DNA from: Anaerolineales bacterium
GTDB taxonomy: Bacteria; Chloroflexota; Anaerolineae; Anaerolineales; Villigracilaceae
Assembly (NCBI GenBank): GCA_020634885.1
Contig: JACKAW010000001.1
Location: 496,001-560,000, forward strand
DNA length: 64,000 nucleotides
Direction: 5' to 3'
Part shown: piece by piece, positions 17,496 to 25,733 of the stretch
Numbering within the stretch: the first letter of the stretch is position 1
Layout: every line of letters begins with the position of its first letter
Program-made: the position numbers and the translations under genes
Notes under the pieces: model-generated
Told to the model about the DNA's origin: nothing
Databases searched by the model: none
Seen by the model: the letters and a program-made list of their open reading frames with translations, nothing else

Positions 17496-18749
17496 ATGTT
17501 TCGTTGGATCGCAGATAACTACCGGACATTCTTTTGGGCATTTGCACTGGCAACCGCCGTGTGGATATCTTCCGTCACCTCTGCTGACCCAGACCAGACA
17601 AAAACCCTGAGCACCCCGGTCCCAGTACAGATCATCGGACAATCTTCAAATCTAATCTTCAGCAGCGCCCCGCCCAAATCGGTGCAGGTGACCTTGCGCG
17701 CGCCTTCTTCTGTATGGGCGTTGATCGAAGACAACCCAAGCCTTGTCGCCGCAATTTTGGATGTCTCTGGCTTAAGCGCCGGCGAACATACACAAGAGCT
17801 GCAAATTCAGGTAAACGCCAGACCCGTACAGATCGTTTCAGTTTCGCCAAAATCAACCACATTTGGGCTCGAACCGCTCATTTCAAAAACGATGAACGTA
17901 GACTTGCGCATCTCTGGCGAGGTGGCAACTGGATATCAAATTGGAGATTCAAGCATGGAGCCGGTACAAGTTATCATATCTGGCGCCCAATCCCAAGTTG
18001 AGAAAGTGAGTCGTGTGCAAGCATCGCTGGATCTAAACCGCACGCGTGATAGCTTCGATCAAACCATCAAACTGGATGTATTAGATCAGCGAGGGCTACC
18101 CGTTAACGGGATAACTGTTTCACCAGATACCGCCCATGTAACCATTCCCGTCAGCCAGCAGGGCGGCTATCGCGATGTCGCCATCAAAGTAACTACTCTT
18201 GGGCGCGTAGCAAGCGGATACCGCCTGACCGATATTTCCGTTTCGCCGCCGGTAATCACCATCTACTCCGAAGACCCAGACCTGGTAAACAGCCTGCCAG
18301 GCGTTCTTGAAACCCAGCCACTAGACCTGCAAAACGCACAAGATGATATTACAACCCGCCTAAAACTCAGCCTGCCACCTGGAATCTCAGTGATCGGAGA
18401 ACAAACCGTCCTCGTACAAGCTGGGGTATCTCCCATTGAAAGCAGCGTTACCATCTCCGGTCAACGAATTGAAGTGATCGGACTAAGCGAAGACTTGGAT
18501 GTCCAAATCTCACCCACCAGCGTGGATATCATCCTCTCCGGTCCCCTGCCTGTACTGGATACGCTCACACGCCAATCGGTGCGGGTGACCGTAGACCTGA
18601 CCGGACTCACCGCCGGAACCTATCAACTCACACCCATCGTGGAAGTGCTCGTCTCAGATGTGGCAGTCGAATCGATCCTGCCAAATGCCATCGAAATCAC
18701 ACTGACCTCAATTTCAGCGAGCAGTACCACGCCAACCCCCAAACCATAA
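17496..18749 (+). CDS. cdaR: YbbR-domain protein, CdaA regulator
   Basis: An N-terminal membrane anchor (FFWAFALATAVWISSVTS) is followed by about four YbbR-like beta repeats exported to the outside; typical repeat endings are SPKSTTFGLEP and SPDTAHVTIPV. It ends with a short Thr/Pro tail. CdaR proteins bind CdaA and modulate c-di-AMP synthesis. The 5-base gap from cdaA indicates co-expression. Its 417 residues are similar to known CdaR. Confidence 0.9.
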   Translation: MFRWIADNYRTFFWAFALATAVWISSVTSADPDQTKTLSTPVPVQIIGQSSNLIFSSAPPKSVQVTLRAPSSVWALIEDNPSLVAAILDVSGLSAGEHTQELQIQVNARPVQIVSVSPKSTTFGLEPLISKTMNVDLRISGEVATGYQIGDSSMEPVQVIISGAQSQVEKVSRVQASLDLNRTRDSFDQTIKLDVLDQRGLPVNGITVSPDTAHVTIPVSQQGGYRDVAIKVTTLGRVASGYRLTDISVSPPVITIYSEDPDLVNSLPGVLETQPLDLQNAQDDITTRLKLSLPPGISVIGEQTVLVQAGVSPIESSVTISGQRIEVIGLSEDLDVQISPTSVDIILSGPLPVLDTLTRQSVRVTVDLTGLTAGTYQLTPIVEVLVSDVAVESILPNAIEITLTSISASSTTPTPKP

Positions 18750-18763
18750 AGTAAAATAACCTT

Positions 18764-20128
18764 ATGAAACCTATTGTTGCACTTGTAGGCCGACCCAATG
18801 TCGGCAAATCGACGCTGTTCAACCGCCTTGTAGGCGAGCGAATGGCAATTGTAGATGACACCCCCGGCACCACCCGTGACCGCCTCTTTGGCGATGCCGA
18901 ATGGAACGCACGCATCTTCACTGTGATCGATACCGGCGGTATCGACCCAACCCACGGAGGCAGAACACCGCTTTCCACAGGGTCAGCAGAATTCGTGGAT
19001 GATATTCGAACGCAGGCACAAGCTGCCATTCAAGAAGCAGATGCTGTACTCTTTGTCACCAGCGGCGAAGACGGCGTAACAGAGCCAGACCGTGAAGTGG
19101 CGGGTATTTTGCGCCGAATGCAAAGAAAACAGCCAGATGGAACCTTTCAACCGCCGATCTTTATGGTCGTAAACAAATGCGAATCAAGAGACCGTCGCGA
19201 CGCTGCCCCTGAATTTTACGAACTCGGCTTGGGAGACCCATACCCCATCTCTGCCATTCACGGAACCGATACCGGCGACCTGCTCGACGACCTTGTTGCT
19301 TCCTTCCCGGAACAAGTAGGGGAAGAAGAGGATGAGAACATCAAGATCGCCATCGTGGGCAAACCCAATGCTGGCAAATCCAGTTTGTTGAACCGCCTTG
19401 TCGGAGAAGACCGCGTGATCGTAAGCCCCATAGCCGGAACCACACGCGACGCCATTGATATGCAGATCGAATTCGGCGGGCTGCCCATCACCCTGATCGA
19501 CACCGCCGGAATCCGCCGCCGAGGCAAGATCGAAAAAGGCGTTGAAGAATACAGCGTCGTCCGCTCACTCAAAGCCATTGAACGCGCCGATGTTTCACTG
19601 TTGATGATCGACGCCACAACCGGCATCACCGCACAAGATGCACACATAGCAGGCTTCATTAAAGATGAATGGAAATCATGCGTGGTTTTGGTAAACAAAT
19701 GGGATGCCATTGAAAAAGACGGCACGACCATGAATGCCTACACCGAAAAAATACTCAACGATCTGAACTTCGTTTCGTACGTCCCCATCCTCTACATCTC
19801 CGCCAAAACCGGTCAGCGAGTGGAACAGGTGATGCCGCTGGCATTGCGCGTGCAAGAAGAACGCCTTGCCCGCCTCACCACCTCCAAGATCAACGAGATC
19901 ATCCATAGAGCGCAAGATGCCCACCCGCACCCAACCCACGCTGGGCGCGGACTTCGCATGTACTACGGCACCCAAGTCCGCAGTGACCCGCCCACATTCA
20001 TGATCTATGTCAACGAGCCGTCGCTGATGCACTTCACCTACCTGCGTTATTTGGAAAACCAAATCCGCGCCGAATACAGCTTTATCGGAACACCCATTCG
20101 CATCGTTCTCAAAGGAAGAAGAGAATAA
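18764..20128 (+). CDS. der: ribosome-assembly GTPase Der/EngA
   Basis: Two tandem GTPase domains: GRPNVGKS, DTPGTTRD and DTGG in the first, and GKPNAGKS, IAGTTRDA, DTAG and NKWD in the second. They are followed by a KH-like C-terminal domain (LMHFTYLRYLENQIR). Der acts in 50S subunit maturation. The first domain has a small insertion after DTGGIDP (HGGRTPLST). TAAAAT (18752-18757) lies six bases before the ATG, so an internal promoter with a leaderless transcript is possible besides read-through from cdaR. Confidence 0.96.
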   Translation: MKPIVALVGRPNVGKSTLFNRLVGERMAIVDDTPGTTRDRLFGDAEWNARIFTVIDTGGIDPTHGGRTPLSTGSAEFVDDIRTQAQAAIQEADAVLFVTSGEDGVTEPDREVAGILRRMQRKQPDGTFQPPIFMVVNKCESRDRRDAAPEFYELGLGDPYPISAIHGTDTGDLLDDLVASFPEQVGEEEDENIKIAIVGKPNAGKSSLLNRLVGEDRVIVSPIAGTTRDAIDMQIEFGGLPITLIDTAGIRRRGKIEKGVEEYSVVRSLKAIERADVSLLMIDATTGITAQDAHIAGFIKDEWKSCVVLVNKWDAIEKDGTTMNAYTEKILNDLNFVSYVPILYISAKTGQRVEQVMPLALRVQEERLARLTTSKINEIIHRAQDAHPHPTHAGRGLRMYYGTQVRSDPPTFMIYVNEPSLMHFTYLRYLENQIRAEYSFIGTPIRIVLKGRRE

Positions 20129-20130
20129 GC

Positions 20131-20511
20131 ATGAACAAACGCAATATTCTTATCATCGGCGACATCATTACCCTTGCCATACTCACGGTAATCGGCTTTG
20201 CGACCCACGGCGAAACAGGCACCTCCTTCCTGCCGCGCATGATGGCTATTTTTATCCCCGCTCTCTTAAGCTGGTTCATACTCGCCCCTATGCTTGGGCT
20301 TTTCAACGAGGAAGCCATTGCCATTCCAAAAAATCTTTGGAAGGTCGCATTCGCATTTCTTTATGTAGGTCCGCTCGCCGTTTTACTGCGTGGAGCCTGG
20401 CTCAACACATCGGCATTGCCATTATTCGCCCTTGCCTTTTCAGCCTCAAACGCAGTGGGCATGGTCATTTGGCGCTGGCTATACATTCAGATTGTGTACA
20501 GAAAAAAATAA
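20131..20511 (+). CDS. DUF3054 family membrane protein
   Basis: The protein has 126 residues and four hydrophobic segments (about 6-24, 36-56, 68-86, 94-115), with the LSWFILAPMLGLF and GNAVGMV-like (here SNAVGMVIWRW) segments typical of DUF3054. The function is unknown. It starts 2 bases after der stops and ends 4 bases before the sigma-factor gene, so it is part of the same transcript. Confidence 0.75.
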   Translation: MNKRNILIIGDIITLAILTVIGFATHGETGTSFLPRMMAIFIPALLSWFILAPMLGLFNEEAIAIPKNLWKVAFAFLYVGPLAVLLRGAWLNTSALPLFALAFSASNAVGMVIWRWLYIQIVYRKK

Positions 20512-20515
20512 AAGC

Positions 20516-21121
20516 ATGGATGAAACCGCCCTTATCACCTCGGCACAACAAGGCGACCTAAACGCCTTCAATACGCTCGTCCTGCATTACCAGGATGCAG
20601 TCTTCAACACAGCCGTGCGTATTTTGGGCGACGACGATAAAGCACAGGACGCTTCACAAGAAGCCTTCATTTCTGCATTTCAAAGCCTTCGATCATTTCG
20701 CGGCGGCTCTTTCAAAGCATGGCTCTTGCGAACCGTGACAAACGCCTGCCTCGACGAATTGCGCCGAAAAAAACGCCGTCCCACCACACCGCTTGAACCC
20801 GAAACAAATGACGGCGATGAGGTCGAATCTCCAAAATGGCTGGCAGACCCAAACTTAACGCCCGCCCAACAAGCCGAAGCCGACGAACTGGAACACGCCA
20901 TTCAACACTGCCTCGATGCCCTGCCAACCGAATTCCGTACCGCCGTGGTTCTTGCCGATGTACAAGGCTTGGACTACAGCGAAGTCGCGCAAGCCATCCG
21001 CGTACCGCTCGGCACCATCAAAAGCCGAATTGCACGCGCACGATTAAAACTGCGCGAATGCCTGCGATCTTTCGAGGAACTTTTACCCGCCGCATTTCGT
21101 CTTGATGGAGAGAACGCCTGA
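20516..21121 (+). CDS. ECF-type RNA polymerase sigma factor
   Basis: The start is the ATG at 20516 (MDETALITSAQQGD), just after the upstream stop; a longer frame would overlap the DUF3054 gene. Region 2 is at about 20-85 (AVFNTAVRILGDDDKAQDASQEAF) and region 4 at about 130-185 (LPTEFRTAVVLADVQGLDY, then a helix-turn-helix ending GTIKSRIARAR). The 201 residues are typical. It should direct RNA polymerase to stress or envelope promoters. The next gene starts within its stop codon and encodes the likely anti-sigma factor. Confidence 0.93.
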   Translation: MDETALITSAQQGDLNAFNTLVLHYQDAVFNTAVRILGDDDKAQDASQEAFISAFQSLRSFRGGSFKAWLLRTVTNACLDELRRKKRRPTTPLEPETNDGDEVESPKWLADPNLTPAQQAEADELEHAIQHCLDALPTEFRTAVVLADVQGLDYSEVAQAIRVPLGTIKSRIARARLKLRECLRSFEELLPAAFRLDGENA

Positions 21122-21864
21122 TGAATCGACGTGATATTGAACTCCTCTCCGCATACCTTGATGGGCAACTCAACGCCGTTGATTCAGCCAGGCTGGAAGC
21201 GCGCCTCAATACCGACCCCGAACTTGATTCAGCGCTGCGAAGTTTGCGCACCGCCCGCAGCGTTTTACAAAAGCTCCCAAGCCGCAAAGCGCCGCACAAC
21301 TTTACATTGACCCGCCAAATGGCTGGGCTGAAACCACCCATGCCAAGAGCGTACCCGTTCTTTCGGCTGGCAACTGTATTTGCCTCCATTCTCTTTTTGG
21401 TTTCGTTTGCGTCCACCGCCCTTTCTTCAACCATGCCCATGGGCGCCGCCGCCCCCATGTCTGAATTTAGCGCAGACAGCGCCAACCAGGAAAGCGCAGA
21501 TATGGCAATGGAATCCGCGCCGATGGAAGCGATGGAAGAAGCCCCTGCCGCCGCCTTCATGGAAGACCCCTCTCTCGCAGCGCCAGCCCAAAGCATGGGA
21601 ACAGCCACCCCACAAATTGTCATTACTGAAGATGGCGCTCGCATTGCAGTGGAAGCAACTTCGAATTTAAATGCAGGTGAAGCTGAAACAAGCAAAACCG
21701 CACCTTCAGAGGAGTTAACAGCCCCTGAAACAGCAGCCCACCCCAAAACCCAGAAAGAGGCGGCTTCCCCGTATCAATGGGCATTGATCTTTTTCATCAT
21801 CAGCCTTAGTAGCGGAATCGCCACATGGGCTATGAAAATATCCGCTCGAAAAAAATGGCGTTGA
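21121..21864 (+). CDS. anti-sigma factor, membrane-anchored
   Basis: The N-terminal cytoplasmic part (LLSAYLDGQLNAVDSARLEAR) is of the RsiW/anti-sigma type without a visible zinc-binding HxxxCxxC. A membrane segment lies at about 80-102 (FRLATVFASILFLVSFAS), followed by a Met/Ala/Glu-rich outer linker and a second hydrophobic helix near the C-terminus (ALIFFIISLSSGIATW). The start overlaps the sigma-factor stop by one base (TGATG), a strong sign that the two form a pair. Two membrane helices instead of one is somewhat unusual. Confidence 0.85.
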   Translation: MNRRDIELLSAYLDGQLNAVDSARLEARLNTDPELDSALRSLRTARSVLQKLPSRKAPHNFTLTRQMAGLKPPMPRAYPFFRLATVFASILFLVSFASTALSSTMPMGAAAPMSEFSADSANQESADMAMESAPMEAMEEAPAAAFMEDPSLAAPAQSMGTATPQIVITEDGARIAVEATSNLNAGEAETSKTAPSEELTAPETAAHPKTQKEAASPYQWALIFFIISLSSGIATWAMKISARKKWR

Positions 21865-21865
21865 T

Positions 21866-22354
21866 ATGGCAGGGCATTTCTTCGTTAAGTTTTGCCCGCG
21901 TTGCGGCACCGAAGTGGATCACAAAGACCTGTTTGGACAGGTACGTCCGTTTTGCCCGCAATGCAAGTACATTCATTTTCAAGACCCAAAAGTTGCAGCG
22001 GCGGTTCTTGTGGAAGAGGACAGCCATATCTTGCTTGTGCAGCGAGCCAACGAACCTTTTCGCGGACTGTGGACACTGCCTGCCGGTTTCGTAAACAGCG
22101 GTGAAGATCCCGCAGAGGCGGCAGCCAGGGAGTGCCTGGAAGAGACAGGGTTGACCGTGCGCATTACAAGTGTGCATGATGTGATCGCAGGCAAAGAGCA
22201 CGAACGCGGCGCAGATTTTATTATTGTTTATCTCGCAGAAGTGATCGGCGGGGAGATGGCTCCGGCAGATGATGCCGATGCAGTGGAGTGGTTCAAACGA
22301 AATGAATTGCCTCCATTGGCATTTAAGGCGACAAAAAAAGTTTTACATTCGTGA
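21866..22354 (+). CDS. Nudix hydrolase with N-terminal zinc ribbon
   Basis: A zinc ribbon with Cys10, Cys13, Cys30 and Cys33 (CPRC and CPQC) precedes a Nudix domain. The Nudix box fits GX5EX7REUXEEXGU (GFVNSGEDPAEAAARE, then CLEETGL). The layout resembles NudC-like NADH pyrophosphatases, but the protein (162 residues) is much shorter than NudC. The substrate is probably a nucleoside diphosphate derivative. It starts one base after the anti-sigma gene stops. Confidence 0.88.
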   Translation: MAGHFFVKFCPRCGTEVDHKDLFGQVRPFCPQCKYIHFQDPKVAAAVLVEEDSHILLVQRANEPFRGLWTLPAGFVNSGEDPAEAAARECLEETGLTVRITSVHDVIAGKEHERGADFIIVYLAEVIGGEMAPADDADAVEWFKRNELPPLAFKATKKVLHS

Positions 22355-22361
22355 GGAAAAC

Positions 22362-22775
22362 ATGAAAGTAGTGACTGGCTTTTTTTTACTATTTCTCGCC
22401 AGCATTTTTTTGAGCGCGTGCAAAACACCGCAACAGCCCATCACCGAGTTGGAGAGGGCGAGTGACCTGGCAATCATCGAATACGCACATGTAGAAGTTG
22501 GCATGGGTTCACCCACCCCTGTCGCTGTGACGGTGGACGTGCATTTTGAGAAAGCCTGCTCGCAGATAAAAAGCATTGAACAAGTAATGACGCAAGAACA
22601 CGAATTCACAAGAATTCAGATCAACATTCTAGTGATGGAGTTTGGTGAAACTTGCACAGAATTTCCGCAAACCTTCCGCATGGTTGTACCGATCAATGCA
22701 TCTGGGCTGGGCAAGGGGATTTATCGTGTTGAAGTAAACAGCGTGGATGCAGGAAGTTTTGAATTTAAGCATTAA
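22362..22775 (+). CDS. small predicted lipoprotein
   Basis: The start ATG at 22362 has GAGGAAAAC upstream. A 19-residue signal sequence ends in the lipobox LSAC (Cys20). The mature part (about 118 residues) is beta-rich with two further Cys that could pair (ACSQIKS and GETCTEF). I do not recognise the family. It follows the Nudix gene by 7 bases. Confidence 0.7.
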   Translation: MKVVTGFFLLFLASIFLSACKTPQQPITELERASDLAIIEYAHVEVGMGSPTPVAVTVDVHFEKACSQIKSIEQVMTQEHEFTRIQINILVMEFGETCTEFPQTFRMVVPINASGLGKGIYRVEVNSVDAGSFEFKH

Positions 22776-22814
22776 AAGAATTAGAGGCAACAGAATGCAA
22801 AAACAGGAATTAAC

Positions 22815-23660
22815 ATGAAAAATATTCTTATCACAGGCGCTTCCACTGGAATTGGCTACACGACTGCCAAATTCCTCATTCAAAGGGGATTCTACGTCTA
22901 CGGCAGCGTGCGCAAACAGGCAGATGCAGACCGCCTCAAAACCGACCTTGGAGCCGGATTCAGCCCATTGATCTTTGACGTCACTGATGAAGCCGCCGTC
23001 CATGCTGCGGCACAAATGCTTCGTACAGAGTTGAATGGCGAGCCCCTGTCTGGATTGGTGAATAATGCAGGTGTAGCAGTCTCGTCCCCCATCATGCTGT
23101 ATAAGATCGAAGAATTTCGCAAACAGCTCGAAATCAATATCACGGGGCAGCTCATTGTGACACAAGCCTTCGCCCCCCTGCTCGGCGCAGAACGTTCTTT
23201 CACGGGTACACCCGGGCGCATTGTCAACATCACTTCGGTATCCGGCAAAAATGGAAGTCCCTTCCTTGGGGCATACGCGGCATCCAAACACGCGCTGGAA
23301 GGACTCTCCGAATCCATGCGCCGCGAGATGATGCTCTATGGTGTGGATGTGATCATCGTGGCGCCGGGTCCCATTGCCACGCCGATCTGGGATAAAGCCG
23401 AAGGGGTGGACATTGAAGAACTTCAAGGCACAGAATATTACGAACCCGCCAAACGCTTCCAAAAATACGCCATCAACAATGGACGCAACGGACTGCCCCC
23501 CGAAGCAGTTGCGGAAAGTATTTACAAGGCTCTCACCGTCAAAAATCCGCGTGTAAGGTACGCCGTAAACCCGCAGCCATTCACCACCTGGGTCATGTCT
23601 ATTTTGCCCAAACGATATCTCGATAGCTTGATCGCAAAGGGATTAAAAATTCGCCAATAA
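22815..23660 (+). CDS. short-chain dehydrogenase/reductase
   Basis: A classical SDR: TGASTGIG near residue 7 binds NAD(P), NNAG near 83, a catalytic Ser in NITSVSG and YAASK (Tyr/Lys) near 155-160. It has 281 residues. The C-terminal extension KRYLDSLIAKGLKI resembles those of SDRs acting on retinol- or steroid-like lipids, but the substrate cannot be called. It is preceded by a 39-base gap and followed by a hairpin terminator. Confidence 0.85.
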   Translation: MKNILITGASTGIGYTTAKFLIQRGFYVYGSVRKQADADRLKTDLGAGFSPLIFDVTDEAAVHAAAQMLRTELNGEPLSGLVNNAGVAVSSPIMLYKIEEFRKQLEINITGQLIVTQAFAPLLGAERSFTGTPGRIVNITSVSGKNGSPFLGAYAASKHALEGLSESMRREMMLYGVDVIIVAPGPIATPIWDKAEGVDIEELQGTEYYEPAKRFQKYAINNGRNGLPPEAVAESIYKALTVKNPRVRYAVNPQPFTTWVMSILPKRYLDSLIAKGLKIRQ

Positions 23661-23673
23661 ACCTGGAATTTAA

Positions 23674-23703
23674 GCGAATGAATAACGGATGGTATGCATT
23701 CGC
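23674..23703. repeat. short imperfect palindrome downstream of the SDR
   Basis: GCGAATG (23674-23680) and CATTCGC (23697-23703) form a 7-base stem. The segment lies in the 180-base gap between the SDR and the LysM lipoprotein, just before the terminator. Confidence 0.3.
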
Positions 23704-23734
23704 CATAGGGGCAAACCTGCAAGGTGAGTTAGTG

Positions 23735-23767
23735 AATAAAAAAGACGGTGGTACCGTCTTTTTTATT
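23735..23767. terminator. rho-independent terminator
   Basis: AATAAAAAAGACGG pairs with CCGTCTTTTTTATT around a 5-base loop and ends in a T run. It closes the transcript of the SDR. Confidence 0.85.
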
Positions 23768-23793
23768 CGGCTATTTTTCCCGCTTATCACGGA

Positions 23794-23799
23794 TATAAT
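23794..23799 (+). promoter_or_regulatory. -10 box of the LysM lipoprotein gene
   Basis: TATAAT lies 41 bases before the chosen start. No good -35 is seen. Transcription would begin near 23806. Confidence 0.5.
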
Positions 23800-23840
23800 A
23801 TTTAAAAATGATTAACCACAGCAAGAGAAAGGAAGTGGAC

Positions 23841-25712
23841 ATGAAAAAATACACATTACCGTTTCTAATCACCCTTCTGCTCGCAATCCTTCTCGTTTCA
23901 TGCAGTTTGGGAGGCGATACCACTGCCGAAACCCAATCGGCTCTGCCAGAGTTACAAGCCACTCCTGCCCTGCCGCAGGTAGTTGTCGAACTCGCCGTGC
24001 AATACGATACCGCCTTATCCCTCAACACTGTCAATCAAACCTTGCCGCTGAAATTTGTCGTCAAGATGGTGAACAACGAATTGGCAGATGAAACCCCGCC
24101 CAACATCACATTCAGCGGCGCAGCGCCAGTTTGTCCGCCAATCAACACCGTTGGCAACCTCGACGAACGCCTCGACACTGGCGAAATTATTGAATGCACC
24201 TTCGACCACATCATCTCACAAGCAGATTTGGACAACGGCTCAATTCCCATCGCGGCATCGGTCAGTGTATACAACGCAGCATCCAATCAGGTGAGTATCA
24301 ACATTCCAACCGTCCCGTCAAAACAGATCGCGCTCGAAAAGACCGCCGCGCCGACCACCTTTAACTCAGCGGGGCAAACCATCACTTACACATACACCAT
24401 CAAAAACACCGGCAAAGACGCGCTTGGACCAACGCAATTTACAGTTACAGATACTGGCATAAATAATAACAATCCATTCACCTGTGGTAATGCGGATGCA
24501 AGCATCGCCCCCGGAGAAAATTTAACCTGCACCGCCACATACACTGTCACCGATGCTGATATTTCGAGCGGATCCATTGCTACAGATGCAGTCGCCTCTG
24601 GTGGTGGAGCAAGCCCTTCACAACCCGCCAAGGCAACCCTCACCAAAAGCGAAGCACCCACAGCCGCCGGCGGCAGCATTCAACACACTGTTCGTGATGG
24701 TGAATGGTTGTGGCAGATCGCCCGCTGTTATGGGGCAGATCCAAACCAAACGGTAACAGCAAACTCACAGTTGGCAGACCCAGCCCAAATTAAAGAAGGA
24801 ACCGTGGTCAACATCCCCAGCCCGGGCAGCAAGGGCACCGTTCATGCTTCGCCTGAGCCATGCGTCACCAAGCACGTCGTTCAAAGTGGCGATACATGGA
24901 CAAGCATCGCCCAAAAATATGGCGCAGACCCTGGGCTTACCCAGCGCGTTAATGGAAATACACTGTCAGTCGGCGGAGAAGTAAAAGTGCCGCATTACAC
25001 CGCCGGTTTAAACCTGCCGTTGTTGAGCGGATCATCGAGCGGTACGCCCAGCACGACTGCATTTACCTTAAGTGTCACCGCTTCACCAAATTCCTACACA
25101 CAGCAGGGACAGGTGATTACACTTAATTATGTCATCAAGAACACCGGCACAACCACACTCGGTCCTACCCAGTTCACCGTGACCGAAGCGTTAGCTGGAG
25201 CCGCCCCATTCAACTGCGGCGCAGCAAACATAACTCTCGCACCTGAAACCACTGTAACCTGTTCTGCAAGCTACACGACCACACAGGCAAACATGGATAC
25301 GGCATCCTTCTCCAGCAGCGCCACCGCCGCAGGGAACAGGCTCACCTCCGCGCCTGCCAGCGTCATCATTAGCAAAAATGCAACTTCTCTCACACTTACC
25401 ACCACCGCCAACCCCGCGACCTATTCGCAAACCGGACAAGTGATCACGTTTACGTATACGATCAAGAATAGTGGAACCACAACACTTGGACCTGCCCAAT
25501 TCACCATTACCGATAGCTTAATTACAGCAGATCCATTTAATTGCGGAGATGCCAATGCCGCCATTGAACCGAACTCAACCATCACCTGCAACGCCACACA
25601 CACCATCAGCGATGTCGATATGGGTGTACCGGAGATCACCAGCAACGCGGTCGCCAACGGCGGGAATGCCCCCGCCTCGCAGACATCGAGTGTAACGATC
25701 ACCAAACAATAA
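23841..25712 (+). CDS. LysM lipoprotein with repeated beta-sandwich domains
   Basis: I chose the ATG at 23841 because it has AAAGGA upstream and opens directly into a lipoprotein signal (lipobox LVSC); an in-frame ATG at 23808 would add 11 polar residues before it. The mature protein has a first beta domain, a second one of the type TYTYTIKNTGKDALGPTQFT, two LysM modules in the middle (HTVRDGEWLWQIARCYGADP and HVVQSGDTWTSIAQKYGADP), then two more beta repeats (LNYVIKNTGTTTLGP, FTYTIKNSGTTTLGP). The beta repeats resemble DUF11/DUF7507-like conserved-repeat domains of surface proteins. LysM binds peptidoglycan or chitin-like glycans. It probably sits on the cell surface. Confidence 0.85.
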   Translation: MKKYTLPFLITLLLAILLVSCSLGGDTTAETQSALPELQATPALPQVVVELAVQYDTALSLNTVNQTLPLKFVVKMVNNELADETPPNITFSGAAPVCPPINTVGNLDERLDTGEIIECTFDHIISQADLDNGSIPIAASVSVYNAASNQVSINIPTVPSKQIALEKTAAPTTFNSAGQTITYTYTIKNTGKDALGPTQFTVTDTGINNNNPFTCGNADASIAPGENLTCTATYTVTDADISSGSIATDAVASGGGASPSQPAKATLTKSEAPTAAGGSIQHTVRDGEWLWQIARCYGADPNQTVTANSQLADPAQIKEGTVVNIPSPGSKGTVHASPEPCVTKHVVQSGDTWTSIAQKYGADPGLTQRVNGNTLSVGGEVKVPHYTAGLNLPLLSGSSSGTPSTTAFTLSVTASPNSYTQQGQVITLNYVIKNTGTTTLGPTQFTVTEALAGAAPFNCGAANITLAPETTVTCSASYTTTQANMDTASFSSSATAAGNRLTSAPASVIISKNATSLTLTTTANPATYSQTGQVITFTYTIKNSGTTTLGPAQFTITDSLITADPFNCGDANAAIEPNSTITCNATHTISDVDMGVPEITSNAVANGGNAPASQTSSVTITKQ

Positions 25713-25733
25713 TCTTGCAACAGGAGCCTCATC

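Noticed and set aside
20390..20515. Upstream extension of the ECF sigma factor
   Set aside because: It would overlap the DUF3054 gene in another frame and adds residues absent from the family.
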